From contig JACVVK020000194.1 of assembly GCA_018292915.2 (NCBI GenBank), forward strand, positions 923,501-987,500: a DNA stretch of 64,000 nucleotides, written 5' to 3'. Shown piece after piece: positions 39,701-53,591 of the stretch. The position numbers and the translations under genes were made by a program. The notes below the pieces were generated by a model, which had not been told where the DNA came from, did no database searches, and was given only the letters and a program-made list of their open reading frames with translations. Within the stretch, counting starts at the first letter, position 1. Every line of letters begins with the position of its first letter. Source of the DNA: Batillaria attramentaria. Taxonomy: Eukaryota; Mollusca; Gastropoda; Batillariidae.

Positions 39701-42700
39701 GTGAAATAACCTGCACACATAATACATACTACATAGTGAAGCTACGTATTATAATTACATTATTAAAAACAAATCTACAATTCAGGGGATACTACTATAG
39801 TTCATCATAGGCACTGATCTACTGGTGTACGCCTATGTAATTTACACCATGCATCCACGCACTCTTCACTCATACACCTATCAAATACACTCCTGGCAGA
39901 AATACTGTTATGAATTTCATGATTAAGAAGAAAACTGTAATTCAAAATAATTTAGTCCATCACAAAAACAAAATCTCCACATAAAATCAACCATGCTTTG
40001 CACACTTATCTGCTCATCCACATATCACATGCGCACACACACTCAGCCATAGTCGTACACTCCACACCTCCACGCCATACATCACCTGGTGAAATACATT
40101 CGGATTTCCAATGCACTAGTCATCTTGCCTCATAATTTCAAACATAATATAAAAAGAACTAAAACTGTTAGAATACTTTGAGAACACAACCACAACAGGG
40201 GTTATTTCACTTTAGCAGCACACTGTACAGCAGCAACAGGTAGTGGACGGCACGCTCTGAAAACAGACTAAGACCTACAGTTATCTGATCAAAGCTAAGT
40301 TCTAATCATCAATTAAACGCTTTAGTAGCTTCAGGCAAGAAAGATCTCCTATGCCTTTAAGTTTGGCTTGCAGGAGTAATTATTCTCCCACTGAATGTAC
40401 TTCTCTGGCCCTCGATGAGGCTGAACAGGGGGTGTCACTGTCAGACACTGGACATGACAGAGATGTTTTTTTCTCAAGTCTCTTATAATAAATTATCACT
40501 TCAAGCCTCTTCTGGGGTTTCCCCACCACTGACTCAGCTTTCTTTACAACTTTGTCCACTCTACCCCTGTCCTGTTTTGAGATCTGACTACCCCAACAGA
40601 CACAGCCCAAGAAGAGGACACTGCCTACAAAAAGTACAATGGACATGTATGTACATGTGTGTGTAAAACATGTTCAGAGTTTTCTCACTAGCATCAAAAG
40701 AGTGTAATTTCCTCAAGGAGTACAGTCTGGATTGAGATTTCTTTATCACATGATCAGTGTTAGCATTCCAGTTCAGTCTGCTGTCAATAATCACCCCCAA
40801 GTATATAATATATAGGTCAACCCTCTGAAATACCTCCCCCTTAATATCTACAGGATCAACATACTTGGCTTCTTTCCCTGAAATCAATTACCATTTCTCT
40901 GGTCTTACCAATACTGAGATGTAAAAAATGACACCACTCAACAAAGTTTATTGTAAAGATGGGCAACAAACATCATAATATATTATATTGGGAATGAGGA
41001 GATTGAGACGCAGCAGTATGCAATAAAGCTGAAAAAAAAAAAACACACTCCTGACTGAGTACAGTGCCATTAGTATTTAAAACGATAAAGTTGAACAGCA
41101 TAACGAAACAGTAATGCTCATAATTACTTACAATACAAGGCAGAAAACTGCATGGTCTGTTTTCACGGTCTCTTGGTGTAGCACCTGAATGCCCTGTCTC
41201 ATCATCTGACTGGTCTGTGAGAATTTAAACTGGTGTTGTCACACTCTCAGATATTGTGGCTTTAATTGTTAATATCTCAGACGTCACTGTCAGAATTTAC
41301 ACTGGCGTTGCCTTAGCCCCCAATGCTGTGGCTTTACCAGTAATTTCTGTCACCTCAGATATCACTGTCATACTCTGATGTGTCACTGTCACAATCTGAA
41401 GCACCATCACACACCTGGCTCTCAGCTTCATCTGCACTGTTAGCTACATGTAAGATGTCTTGTGCAGTGGCAAGAATCTTTCTCTTTACAGTCCCACTGA
41501 CATCAGCAAATTTGTCCAGCCAAACTTCATTAATAGAAGTACCACACATCCACACCCATAAATTGAACAAGCCCACAAGAACCATCTCCATAGCATGCTC
41601 CGTTGTGAGATCCTTGCTGTCAGCAGGCCATACTGCTGGTGATGTCACTGACATGACCTGCTCCCTCAGATACATGCTCCCATGGTAAAGTTGCCTCTTG
41701 TTGGCCTCATCTGAAAAATATTGTACCAGCAACAGGCATATAGTGACCTTAGGCAGGATGCTTGGCACAGCTGAAATACTCCCCGATCCCCTCCCCAAAC
41801 AACTCAATTAGTACTGATCTAGGAAGTAGTGGAACTCTCAATTTTTATTTTTTTTTTAAATATACGCTATTCATCGTGCTACGTTGAAGTTGACCGTGAC
41901 TACAAAGAAGTCTAGACCTGTCTATATTATGAGGTCCGGCAACGTAATTATCAAGATCACTGAAAAATGCTCATATTATCATTGTGATTACATACTATTT
42001 TCACGAACTTCTCATTCAATTTAATAAATCAAACCTAATCCGAAGCACCACGAACAAAAGTTGCAGAAACTTACCTTGAACTATGATATGCCTGTAATCG
42101 ATTGTAGCATTTCTTGTGAAACCCTGCCTCGTCAACGTTGAGGTCACTAAAGGCTTCCAAAGAATGACGAGCGACGTCTCCTTGAGTGCAGACGAACAAA
42201 GACCACCTTTCGCGACATTCCGAGACTCTTTGCATCGTTTTCTCGCTGAAAGAAAACTGTTTCACTACTGTTGGTCGCCCGTACAAGCGTAGGCAGCCAT
42301 ATTTGTTTCCAAGCGTAGTCTCTTTCTGATTGGTCGAAAAATTAATTTATTCATCGAGTTAATGAATCGGCGCCTCTTCAGTAAAATCCGATTACCTCCC
42401 TTACAAGCTCTTTCTAATTATCTTTCATCAGCGATTAAAAACCAGTGCGCAACATTTCAGCTGAGATCTCCCAGTTTCTATCTAGTTATGGTGTATTATT
42501 GATGATAAAAACCAGAAAATGTAATTTGCATTGCAAAAATATTTTATGACACGAAAACCGAGGGCGGCCCACGGCCTATCAAGTTTTGGGCATTATAAGC
42601 TTTCCAGTTTTCTCTGTGAGCTTGAATAATTCAGCTTGTGTCCCTTAAAATACTTCTTTCCTTAGCTTTTATTAGTCTTAACATTTTTGACATTATAGAT

Positions 42701-45700
42701 ACAAGTATACACATCCATACACAAATACAAAAAAAATAAATCAGTAAGTGAATGAAGAACCAAAAACAAATGTATACACATGCACACACAAGGATACTTA
42801 AACTAGCATTCTGCTTTCCATTACTGTATCCACAGTGGCTGCCTGAGAGAAAGGGGCTGGTAAACGGCTTTGTGGTTGCCGGCTTCGGAGGAGGAGCCTT
42901 CATCTTTGATCAGATCCAGACAGCGTTCATCAACCCTAACAACGAACCACCTGGCCTGGAAGTAAACCATGAAAAGTATGTATTGTGTAACTCAGTGACT
43001 ATAACAAAACTTGATGTGAAAAAAGATTTGCACAATAACTCTCTGTAATTGACAGGGGATTTGGTCTAGTGGTTAAGGCATCCGACTTCGGATCCTGAGC
43101 TGACTGGTTCGAGTCCCCAGTGGGCAGGAACATGGTGGGATTTTCCCCTTACCATACCATGTCCAATTTACGGTGCTTGTCTCGCCTTCGTGTACACATG
43201 CAGGTACACATGTCAAGTGTGCACGCTGCAAATCCCACGTTCATCTTTCGAAGAAGAGTAGGCTGTGACCGATGGCGTGGAAAACAAATAATGTCGCATG
43301 CACCAGAGTCAATAGCAGGGTGGAGGTTTGCACACAAAGTAGCACTTAGCCGCAGCAGGCTTTCGCTGCTTCGTCCTCCAGCCCTGCGGCACCATGAGCA
43401 TTTCAGTAGAGATGGATATGTACGCCGAGGAGAAGTCTACCACACCATAGCCAAGCCAGTAGGGTATTAATTTTGGGCTGTTGCTGGATCATAAATTCAA
43501 ATTGAACCTTAGCAGCTGTGTCCATCCGTTGCTTCAAAAAATGTCATGTTGTGATTATTATTATTATTTTTATTTTTTTTTTTTTTGCTGCCCCAGCTCT
43601 TTTTGCCAGCTCCAGTGGTGTTCCTCCCAGGTCATGGGTGGAATCCACAGAGGGCTCGAAAGTTGGGGCAGTTTTTATTATGCATGAGGATGGAGATGAG
43701 GATGATGGTAAGATGATGCCATGGAGGTCCGTGTGGTTTGGGACAGCGGAACAAGGCCGCATGCCACGCTTCCTGTCACAAATATTCCGGCGTTCACCAG
43801 ACCCGGGAACTACGGCACCTCTGGTGCCGGCCGTGTAATCATCCACATCATAAGACGTGTCATACTAAGGGTAGCACTCCCAATGTCGCACCCGTGAAGT
43901 GGGTGAAATTCGGCTGTGTGGCAGCAGCCTCCCCATTGGGCCCATAGCACACCCGCTCTGGGTAAGAGCCAACCTAGGTAGGGAAAATCCCGCTTGCCTC
44001 GGCTGGGATTTGAACCCGGGTGTCCCGGTCCATGGTCCGAAGTGTTAACCACTACACTGTGGGGGCCAGTTGTGATTATTTCTTTGTCACTGCTCCTAGT
44101 ATGGCTTCTGTGGTACATTATTTGGGTTTCAGTAGTACTAGCTGTATCAGTGTCTGGATTATGTATGATTTGAATTAGCGCAGTAGCAGAGAAACATCTG
44201 TGCATTTGGCTAGGTTGCACCAGATATATTGGGGCGGTCGGTGGTCTAGTGGTTAAGAGACTTGTCACCAATGCGAGAGGTGGGGGGTTCGAGTCCCACT
44301 CGGGGCAGAGAATTTTTCCTTCTCGTATGTGGCACCGTTCATTCGGGCCGATCGTCGGGGGTTCTCTCCGGTTACTCCGGCTTCCTCCCCCTCTGCTTTG
44401 GAAATGTTCAGCCCACCAAATTTGAACAAATAAATGCAATTTTAAATTCCGAAATTTAAATAGCTGAGCTGACCCTTCGCACCACGTGATTGTAATGTGT
44501 TTATGTCCAGTGTGTGAGAGAATGCGTGTGATTCACGTGAGCGTGCGTGCTGGGTTCAGTTCGCGGCGCTTTGAGCCGATTCAGGAAATTGGGTAAAGCG
44601 CCTATACAATACTCATTATTATTATTATTATTATTATTATATACATGTATGTGAAAACACGTTAACGTTGGAGTTAACAGCTTAGTAGGTTTTGAGTACT
44701 GGGTGTAGAACTGGGACAAGAATATGCTGCTGTGTTGATAAATTTGTTTATATTAAAAAAGCAACACTGTAGTTTACGTTCATTTGACGGTAGTGTTATG
44801 GTATTTGTTTCAGGTATTTCAATCAGGATGACATTCTAGATCGTGTTCCCAAGGTGTTTCTTCTGTGTGGTGGGTGCTATGCCGCCATGCAGCTGATTGG
44901 CTGTCTGCTTCTGTATAATCCACCATCATATGAGGTTAGAAGGTTTGTGTTGTGAAGTGATTCTTTTCCAACAGCTGTAGGAAAAGGTAAACGAACATCC
45001 CTTTCTTTTTTAAAAAAAAAAAAAATTCTGCTACAGATCGAACAGTAGAGTTTTTTGGGTTTTTTTAAACAGGAGGACATGATGCATCTGGAAGAAGGGA
45101 CTGGGTAGGGAGGCTGTGAAAAACTCCACATACAGATTCAAGATTCCAGCAAATATCTTAGTCCGTTAACAAATGTCAGCCTTAGTGTACCGGTATCCAG
45201 GGGATCCAAGTGGATAGTATGAGTGTGCATGATAGCCGAGACATTATCTCTTGAAAGGCCGAGCCCAACCACCCCCTGCCCACTATATGATGAAACTGAT
45301 TAAAACGAACAAACCACTGCACACCAGTAGGAGCCACTTCAAGCCACTATTACTCAAGGCGTGGGCCTTCCCCACTAGGCCTGAGGCCACTGCAGATTGC
45401 ATGAGTGGTGGCTTGAGGTGGCTTCTAGTGATCCAGGGCTGCCAGTCTTCCTCCTGTGGCCGGATTTCCGGCTTTTTGAACTGGCTGTGAAGAGCTTTAC
45501 GGCTTTTTAAAACTTTTTCCGGCTTTTTGGGCCAAAAAATCGCGAGTCTGTGTCTATCGCTGGACCGTCGGCCTTCCCGGGTAAGGTGCATTATATTCTA
45601 TATTCGGGGACGTTAACACCCCCCCCCCCCCCCACTACGCTTTTCACTTTCCTCGGGCAAAGTTGTTTTTCTGCTATTCCGGGAAAAACCTCGCGAGTCT

Positions 45701-47455
45701 GTGTCTATCAGCACACAACCCGACACCCACCACCCCAACCCCACCCCCCCGCTTTTCAGTTTCTTCGGGCAAAGTCGTTTTCCTGCTTTTCCGGCCAAAA
45801 ACATCGTGAGTCTGTGTCCATCAGCACAGGCCCCCCCCCCCTCCCCCCCAGCTTTTCACTTCCTTCGGGCAAAGTCCTTCCTTCCTTCCTTCCTTCCTTC
45901 CTTCCTTTCTTCCACTAGCTCCCTGGAGTCTGGCTTTCCTTCCATTCAGATTTTGAGGGCCAATTTTCAGGCTTTTTGTCTCTCAGAAAGTGGCAGCCCT
46001 GGTGATCTGAAAATTTCAAGTAAAACTGCGAGTTTTGCATGGGGTTTTAAGAGTAATGGAGCCACCCACGCCCCAAACCCAGTGAAATCACAGAGCCCAG
46101 CTTTAATTTCAGGGGCCTTCCCTGCCTTCTTTGCTTCAACATGTGCTGGAAAACACACTGTGACACATGTTGATACAGCTGGTTTGTGTTCACAGATTTC
46201 CTCTCAGGAACTGTCTGAACCAGCAAAATGTGCAAAAGCCGCAGAGCAGAAAACTGAGGCATGCATCATTGCATGTCACTCATGCACTGCTGTCTATTGT
46301 ATAGTACATGTACTATACATTTACCAAGGACGTATTTCATTATGCTCAAATTTTGTAATGCATGGCAGCAGAGTTACACAAATTTTATGCACCTTTACGT
46401 GTCTGTGGGTTATTGCAGTTCATTAAAGGTTTGTCAGTTATTTAGGGGTTAACGCCGCAGTTCATTAAAGGAGTTGGTTTGGGTTTTTTTGTTTTAATCA
46501 CAGGTTTCTTGGTACCTCCACTACAGTCCTGTTGGATGCTGCATGTTGTTTATATCTGCTGCATGTGAACACACAATCCGCAAAATTAATGGCAAACAAG
46601 TACTAGAGCTGTTGGACAAGTGCCTGTACATTTACTGGGTTGTTACACAGAGTGGTTTACCTGTTGTGAATGCCATGTTTTGTGCAGATATATCCTCAGT
46701 TCCACCGTCTCAAAGAAATAAGCAAGGTAGACACAATCATTTGTACAGCTTGTACGTATGTTGATAAATAACCCCTTTAACGGCCAGTGTAAGCAGGTAA
46801 CGGTTAGGGGTTTGGCTTGGTGAGCGCTCGCGGTGAGTCCCCCGCTCCCCAATACTGACCAGGCGAGCACATCACCTTCCCATTGAGTGTCGGACCAATG
46901 CCTACTTACAGCGTACACTGTTGCTAGTTCATTGGTTGCAGCTGAGACACAAATCTGACCCCTTTTAAGTTTTTTCATCCATGTTAGCCAGCCATAGAGC
47001 TTGATCAGTTCCACAACTCCACAACGTTTCTCACAAGTGGACAGAATGTTTTTGCAGTCACGTTTGTCGACCTTTCAGTACCTTATGAGAACCTTATGAT
47101 AGCAGCATCTGCCGGAAGCGAACACTAGGCTTTAAACGATTTTATATTGGAGGAACTGACATGTTAGTTATGTCTTCAAATGATATGCATATTCAACATC
47201 TGCAGCAGATGCTAAAACTCACTGATGCCCCTCCTTACACGGGATACGCACTGGGTAATATTTGGCCATTGTCAGTCCTTCCAGTCTTCCGTAAATTTTC
47301 GGATTTCCATCAATTTGGACTTCAAACAGGTCATTTCTATGCATAGCGCATCTGCAAAGCAGACGCGCACTTGTGGCTTTGCCACTTCATCACATAGTCC
47401 TAGGTTTTTGGCTCCCTTGTGTAACAATGGGAGTCTATGTTTTAACCCTCCGTCA

Positions 47456-47488
<33 letters not shown>

Positions 47489-48719
47489 GTGTGTGTGTGT
47501 GTCCAGAAAACTTTAACGTTGTCATTTTCTCAGAATCTACAAACAGCAGGGACACCAAACTTGGCATGCTGATAGACAACCGCAAGACCTTTCAAAACAT
47601 ATCATTTTGAATGACCTTGACTCAAGGTCAAGGTCACTAAAGCTCTCTGTTTGAAAATTTTACATTGGCATTTTCTCGTAATCTACAAACACCAGAGGTT
47701 TTAGACTTTGTATGATGATAGACATCCATAAGAACTTTACAGATATGTACATGTGTTCAGTGGCCTTGTGTCAAGGTCAAGGCCGTACAAGCTATTTTTG
47801 TGAAACCTTAACATTGGCATTTTCTCAGAAATAACAAACAGCAGAGGTGCCAAACCTGGCGTGCTGATAGACAGTGATAAGACCTATGCACACATACCAT
47901 CTTAAATGACCTTGACTCAAGGTCAAGGTCATTAAAACAGTCTGTTGGGAAATTTTACATTTGCATTTTCTCAGAATCTAGAAGGATCAGAAGCCTCAAA
48001 CTATGTGTGATGATTGTCATTGGCAGCACCTTTACAGACATACCTGTGTTCAGTGACTTTTAGTCAAGGTCAAGGCCATGCAAGCCTTTTTTTTGGAAAC
48101 TTTAACCTTGGCATTTTGTCCATAACAACAAACAGTAGTGGCACCAAACGAGGCATGATGATAGACAGCAATGAGACCTACCTTTCTGAATGACCTTGAC
48201 TGAAGGTCAAGGTCATTAAAGCTGTCTGTTATGAATTTTAACATTACTGTTTTCGGGGGAACTACAAATACTAGAGGCATCGAACTTGGCATGATAATAG
48301 ACATTGATGAGATCTCATTTGAATGACCTTGACCAAAGGTCAAGGCCATACAAACTGTTTCGGGGAAAATTGTAATATTGCCAAGGACTCAGAGCGCCAG
48401 AGACACTTTACTTGGCATGATAATGGATAGTAATAAGAGCTTTACATACATACTCTTGTGAATGACCTTGACCTGTGTCACAAGGGAGCCGTGGAGGCTT
48501 CTGCCTTTCTAGTTAAGTTGTTTCTCTATAGAGAAACAACTTTATGAGACGGGGCAGATTTTGCTGCGCGCAGCAGCAAGTTTCAGTGATACAAAACAAG
48601 ATTGTGACGTTTCTCCACACAATACATACTTTCACGCACATAGTGACGTAACGAAACCTGCGTCATAGACACTTGACGTGCACACTATGCTGCTGCGTTC
48701 TTTTTGGCGGGAGTTGTGA

Positions 48720-48754
<35 letters not shown>

Positions 48755-49899
48755 ACGGATGTAATGATGGCTATCTCCTAAACCACCTCGATGGAGGCCC
48801 TTTTACTTTGAGATAAAATGGGAAATCACCTTCTCCAGAGCTACCTTTCACGATTTTTAGCCTGCCGCATTTTCAGAAGAGTTATCGCCGATTTTAAAAA
48901 ATCAGTCGTGTTACGAATTTTTTCGAAAAAGTTGTTCAAATTCCTTCATTTTCTAGACATTGGAAGTTCACCCAATCACACTGCCTGTATTTGTGCTACA
49001 GCTCTGTAGCTCTTACTGGTTTTGTGTAAAAAAAATATTTCCGAGGTAGGGGTGGTTTGCACATAAGATCAAATATCTATGAAAAGACTACTGCAAATTA
49101 CTTATCATCCCGGCGTTTTTGTCTAGTGTGACAACTGCACATATGACAGGAACTACTGCACTATTATAGCTTTAGCATTTAGAATAACTGAACTTTTAGA
49201 TAAACATAACTTTTTCAAGTTTCTGCGAGAAGCACCGGTCAAAAGAGTTCCAAATTTTCGATTCCGTAAGTACAATCCAAGGTATTCTAGTCCATGTTTC
49301 ACCAGCCCTCTAGATCTTCCAGATTTTATGTAAAAATTAATTCAGCCAGGGAAGTCACTAAAGCAACAGGGAAATCACAAAACATGCACAAGCATCATCT
49401 GTCATACCACCAGTGTGAAGCTGACGTCAAACGCTTAGTTCACAGACAAAATAAGCAAGTATCGTCACTGCCTCCGACATTTCACCAGCCCTCTAGATCT
49501 TCCAGATTTCATGTGGAAAATAATTCAATCGGGGAAGCCCCAAAGCCAACAGGGAAATCACAAGACATAAACAAGCTTCCTCAGACGACCGCAGTGCTAG
49601 AGGCTGACGTCAAAATGTTTAGTTCGCGGAATTGACGTCATCTCTCTGTCTGTGTATGACGACCTGCCTGAGGCTGACGTCAAATGTTTAGTTCACGGAA
49701 CTGACGTCTCTCTCTCTCTCTGGGGAGCCAGGGTGGCCGAATGGTAGAGCGTTGGACTTTCAATGCTCGGGTCGAGAGTTCGAATCCCGGCATGGGCCAA
49801 ATATTTGTGCTGGCCTTTCTCTCGTTGCCCCGTCTTTGATATCACCCTTACGTGGTGGAAAAGGACGTTAAACTCCTAAACACCCACCCACCCACTCTC

Positions 49900-49931
<32 letters not shown>

Positions 49932-51312
49932 CCCCCACCCGGCCCCACCCCCAGTCACGTGACTAATCGGTCGAGGTCGTAGAGGATCTAGTGTCGTTGG
50001 TAGAACTTGGAGAGGGGAGAACCGGCAACAAAAACAACAAAACAGACAAAATAAAATGAAATTTGGAGAAACAACTTTGTAGGACGGGGCCGTTCCTCCT
50101 TGTTTTTCAGTTTTTTTGGCTTCACCCCATTGGAAGGTCTGATTGTGCTACCTGCACCAGTCGCAGACCTTTCACTCAGTCATTGCACCAGGACCACAGA
50201 GCATTTGAATATTCGGTCATGATTATCACTCAGTCTTCCTCCATCACCCTAGACTGTACAGAATTTGATTTTTAAATTTTTTTCATTACTGGCTTTTCTT
50301 TCTTTTCCTGTTTTATCTCTGATTTTATTTGTTTGAATGCTTTGTCTGACTTGGTTGACACGCTCTAGCTTTTGCAGAGTGGGCTGGGGTCTTCAGTTAT
50401 TCCGTTTTTTTTTTTTTCTTTTTTGTTTGTTTTTTCCTTTGGGGTGTTTTGAGGTTTTGCGTTATGTTTTTGTTTTCTTTCTCTTTCTTGTGTGTGTGTG
50501 TCTGCTTTTCTTACTGAACTGTACTGGACGATTTTATCAGTATAACTTGATACTGGACATATATATATATATACTACTACAAGCATTCCATTCTTTGCGC
50601 TCTTAATTTGGGTGTGGAGCCTTTTGGGAAGGGTATTTAACTGTGCGTGTGCGTTTGCATAAGGGAAGAGAAAAAAAAAACATGATGTAGCAGCAGGAAT
50701 GTTATGATTTGCTTGGTTACAAACTGTATCTTTTCTAAATAAAAACAAGTACATGTATTTACTGTTACGGAATTCATGATGCTACACTACTGTATTGAAA
50801 CTGTTTGCAAAATTGTATTGCAGTTACATTGCCTTTGAGAATCAGCCAGTTGCATCCAAATTTAACTATACCCATACACTCCATGTTCACCAATATTATA
50901 AAAAAAAATATTTTTAAAAAAACTCTTAAAACATGGGGGTGGCGGTACTCCATGTTGTGCATCAGCCAGTTACACCAAATCAAATCATACCCAGGAGAAT
51001 TTTCAGGGGTGGGTGGGGAGGGGGGTACACTTTGACTTGCAGCGTTCTTCAGGCTTGTCCAAATGTGATGGAGGAATTGCAAAAAAAAAAAGTGTCACAT
51101 ATAAATGCATTCTTTAAAAAAAAAAAGGCCTTATTACAGATGGAGAGCCGTTTGGTGTCTAGGGACGAGGAAACACAGGGGCTTGTGGCGAACGCGGAAC
51201 AGAGGCGAACTGATGCCATTGATGAGGACAGTGCAGAGGAGTCGCCGCAGCCATTCGGGTACGTCACATTTTTGCAAGCGGGAGATGTTGTGATTGCACA
51301 GTGTATACATGT

Positions 51313-51395
<83 letters not shown>

Positions 51396-53560
51396 CAGGG
51401 CTTAAAATCTGCCACCTTTTGGCAGATTTCCACCTTTGGCTAAAAATATTCCTCCCCTGAGAAAGTGTGTTTCACGTAAAACTATTCCAAAATACACCAA
51501 ACTGCACATATTTTAGAGTAATTCTAAACATTGTCCACCAGAAAAACGTGTTTCCTGTTCTGAAGCACTTAAAATCATGTCAAAAGTGCACAGATTTCAA
51601 TCTTTAGAAAGATTCCGGAACTGTATGCCCCAGGCCCCCTTCTGCGCACACACTCCTGGCTTTGCCACTTAGTCACGAAATGCCACACACTTTTCCGTCT
51701 TTTGGTCCTTGGACCATAGTAAGCCGTGAGAAAAGGAGAGTGGGATGGTGACAACTTTAAGTTACTTAGATGTTTTTCTGGTTGACATTTCTTAATTTGA
51801 GCTAGTGCTCTTGCATCTCGTCTTTACTGTTCTGCCAGCCACCCCTGGTATAATAATAATAATAAAAATAAAATGGGTACTTAAAGGACGCCCTCCCTCT
51901 CGCGGGAGCTCAGGGCGCCTTACAAGGAACACACACTCACTCACCCAGAAACACACACAACATGCCTCCACACACACATTTTAACTACAAACACATGATG
52001 TGCAGCATCATACATGGGAAAAGCATAGTAGGAAAGTATAGTGATCATCGTGGGGCATGTCAGTATGTCACAAAAAATTGTCATGGTAGTGGTGGCCTGT
52101 GAGCTAGTTTCTGTACTCATTGAATAGTTTGTATTTTCTCTCCTTGCAGATCTGTGCAAGAAGACAGAGCCCTGATTCCTAAGGAAATACTGAAAACACG
52201 AGGGTTCTATCAGCTGTGGTTCATCTTTCTCTTCAACGGACAGGGTGTCACATTCATATCTTCTTTGTACAAAGTATGTGTATTGTATAAATGAAAAGTA
52301 CTGTTTAAGTTGCACCGTTATGACATTGTCGTGGAATTTTGGCACAACTGCCAAGATGTATGCTTTGTTAGATATACTGCATTAAGCTCAAAACCCAGTT
52401 ACGTCAGACTTCTCTGACGCCCTTTACTATTTGATGAACACTATTTGCTAGTTTTGACTTGAAATTTCAAATTTCCACACAGTAACAGGGGGGGAAAAGT
52501 AGGAATGAGACTCTTGCAGATGATCAGCTCACACAGAAGCTCAGGATTTGAAACTGTGAATCCAGTGTTGGTAATTCTGTAGTGTGAGTACCTGAAGACT
52601 TTGAAATCAAAGGGAAAAAGTAGGAAAGAGAATCTTAGAATTTTAATTCTTTCTCTTGTGTGGCACCGGGGGGTTCTCTCTCTGTGTCTCTCCAGCTTGT
52701 TACATAAGTGTGAGTGAAGCTTAAAAGATCGTCATATTTATTTTAATACTTGTGTGCTTATGAGTATGAAATTTTGTGTGTAGCTGTGTGTATTGCTTTC
52801 AGGCGTACGGCCAGAATTTCATCAGCGATGACACATTCCTGGCATGGGTTGGAACTCTGGCGGCCGTGTGCAATGCAGCAGGACGCATCATGTGGGGGTC
52901 GTTGGCCGACAGGTTCTCGTTTAAGGTGAGTCTGTGAGTGTGAACCACTAGTATTCTGCGTTTGGTATCTCAGTGACCAGCGATTTTCAGTGATAACTTT
53001 TTATGGACCCGCTTTTGCAGACCTATATTGCAGGGAAAAGTTTTGGAGGAAAGTTGTGACCCAGTACATTTAGTAACAGCCAGTATTCGGGCTGTATGGT
53101 ATGACTGTGTATGAGTGACGTGTGTTAGCGCAATGAGTCACTGTGTCTGAGAAGTGCGCTATATAAATGAAATTTATTTATTATTATTATTCTACTTTCT
53201 GCACAGCTAATATTTACTGCTTATTTGAGAACCTGACAAGCCCTTTTCAAGAATGAAACTATTCCAAAATGACACTTACATGTCATTCACTGGTGTCACT
53301 TTTTCCACTGTCTCATGAAGGTTTTGGGAGTACACGTCAATTACTAAACAAGATTACCTTTGACTTCTTGGTCACTTGAAGTTTTTGGGAGGTCTATTTT
53401 GACCCAAATCTTCACTTACGCTGAGGTTGTCAGCTGTTTCAGACTCATATCTGTGGTTGATCAAAAGTTATGTCACAAGTTTTCAAACATTTTTTTTCCA
53501 ATAAGAATGTGCAAAATCAGTGTCAGTGCGCCTACCGCCTACAGTGTCAGTGTCAGTGCC

Positions 53561-53591
<31 letters not shown>

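Larger units (their letters stand above)
39109..42578 (-). mobile_element. 3.47 kb TIR element, family F, with own gene remnant and nested LINE
   Basis: Ends are TAGGCCGTGGGCC and its exact inverse GGCCCACGGCCTA. TCA at 39106-39108 and 42579-42581 may be a 3-bp target-site duplication. On the minus strand it carries at least two coding blocks (42075-42286 and about 41355-41715). The nested LINE occupies 39465-40955. A 3-bp duplication would fit CACTA- or Harbinger-like groups, but the ends do not resemble either by eye, so the superfamily is open. Confidence 0.72.

Noticed and set aside
43060..43126. tRNA gene
   Set aside because: It has good A/B-box-like blocks but no 3' strand to complete the acceptor stem, and related heads occur in repeats; it is a SINE head. 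The same applies to the heads at 8710, 15080, 22996, 30112, 31194, 44233 and 49722.
43810..44439. 209-codon minus-strand reading frame
   Set aside because: It spans the heads of a family B and a family C SINE; a chance frame in repeats.
45701..46426. 241-codon plus-strand reading frame
   Set aside because: It starts in the C-rich tandem repeat of the hAT-like element; no domain, splice support or codon pattern.
47410..48490. Helitron/pearl-type element with tandem repeats
   Set aside because: Mollusc pearl elements also carry internal tandem repeats, but this one has exact terminal inverted repeats and no obvious 3' CTRR hairpin end.
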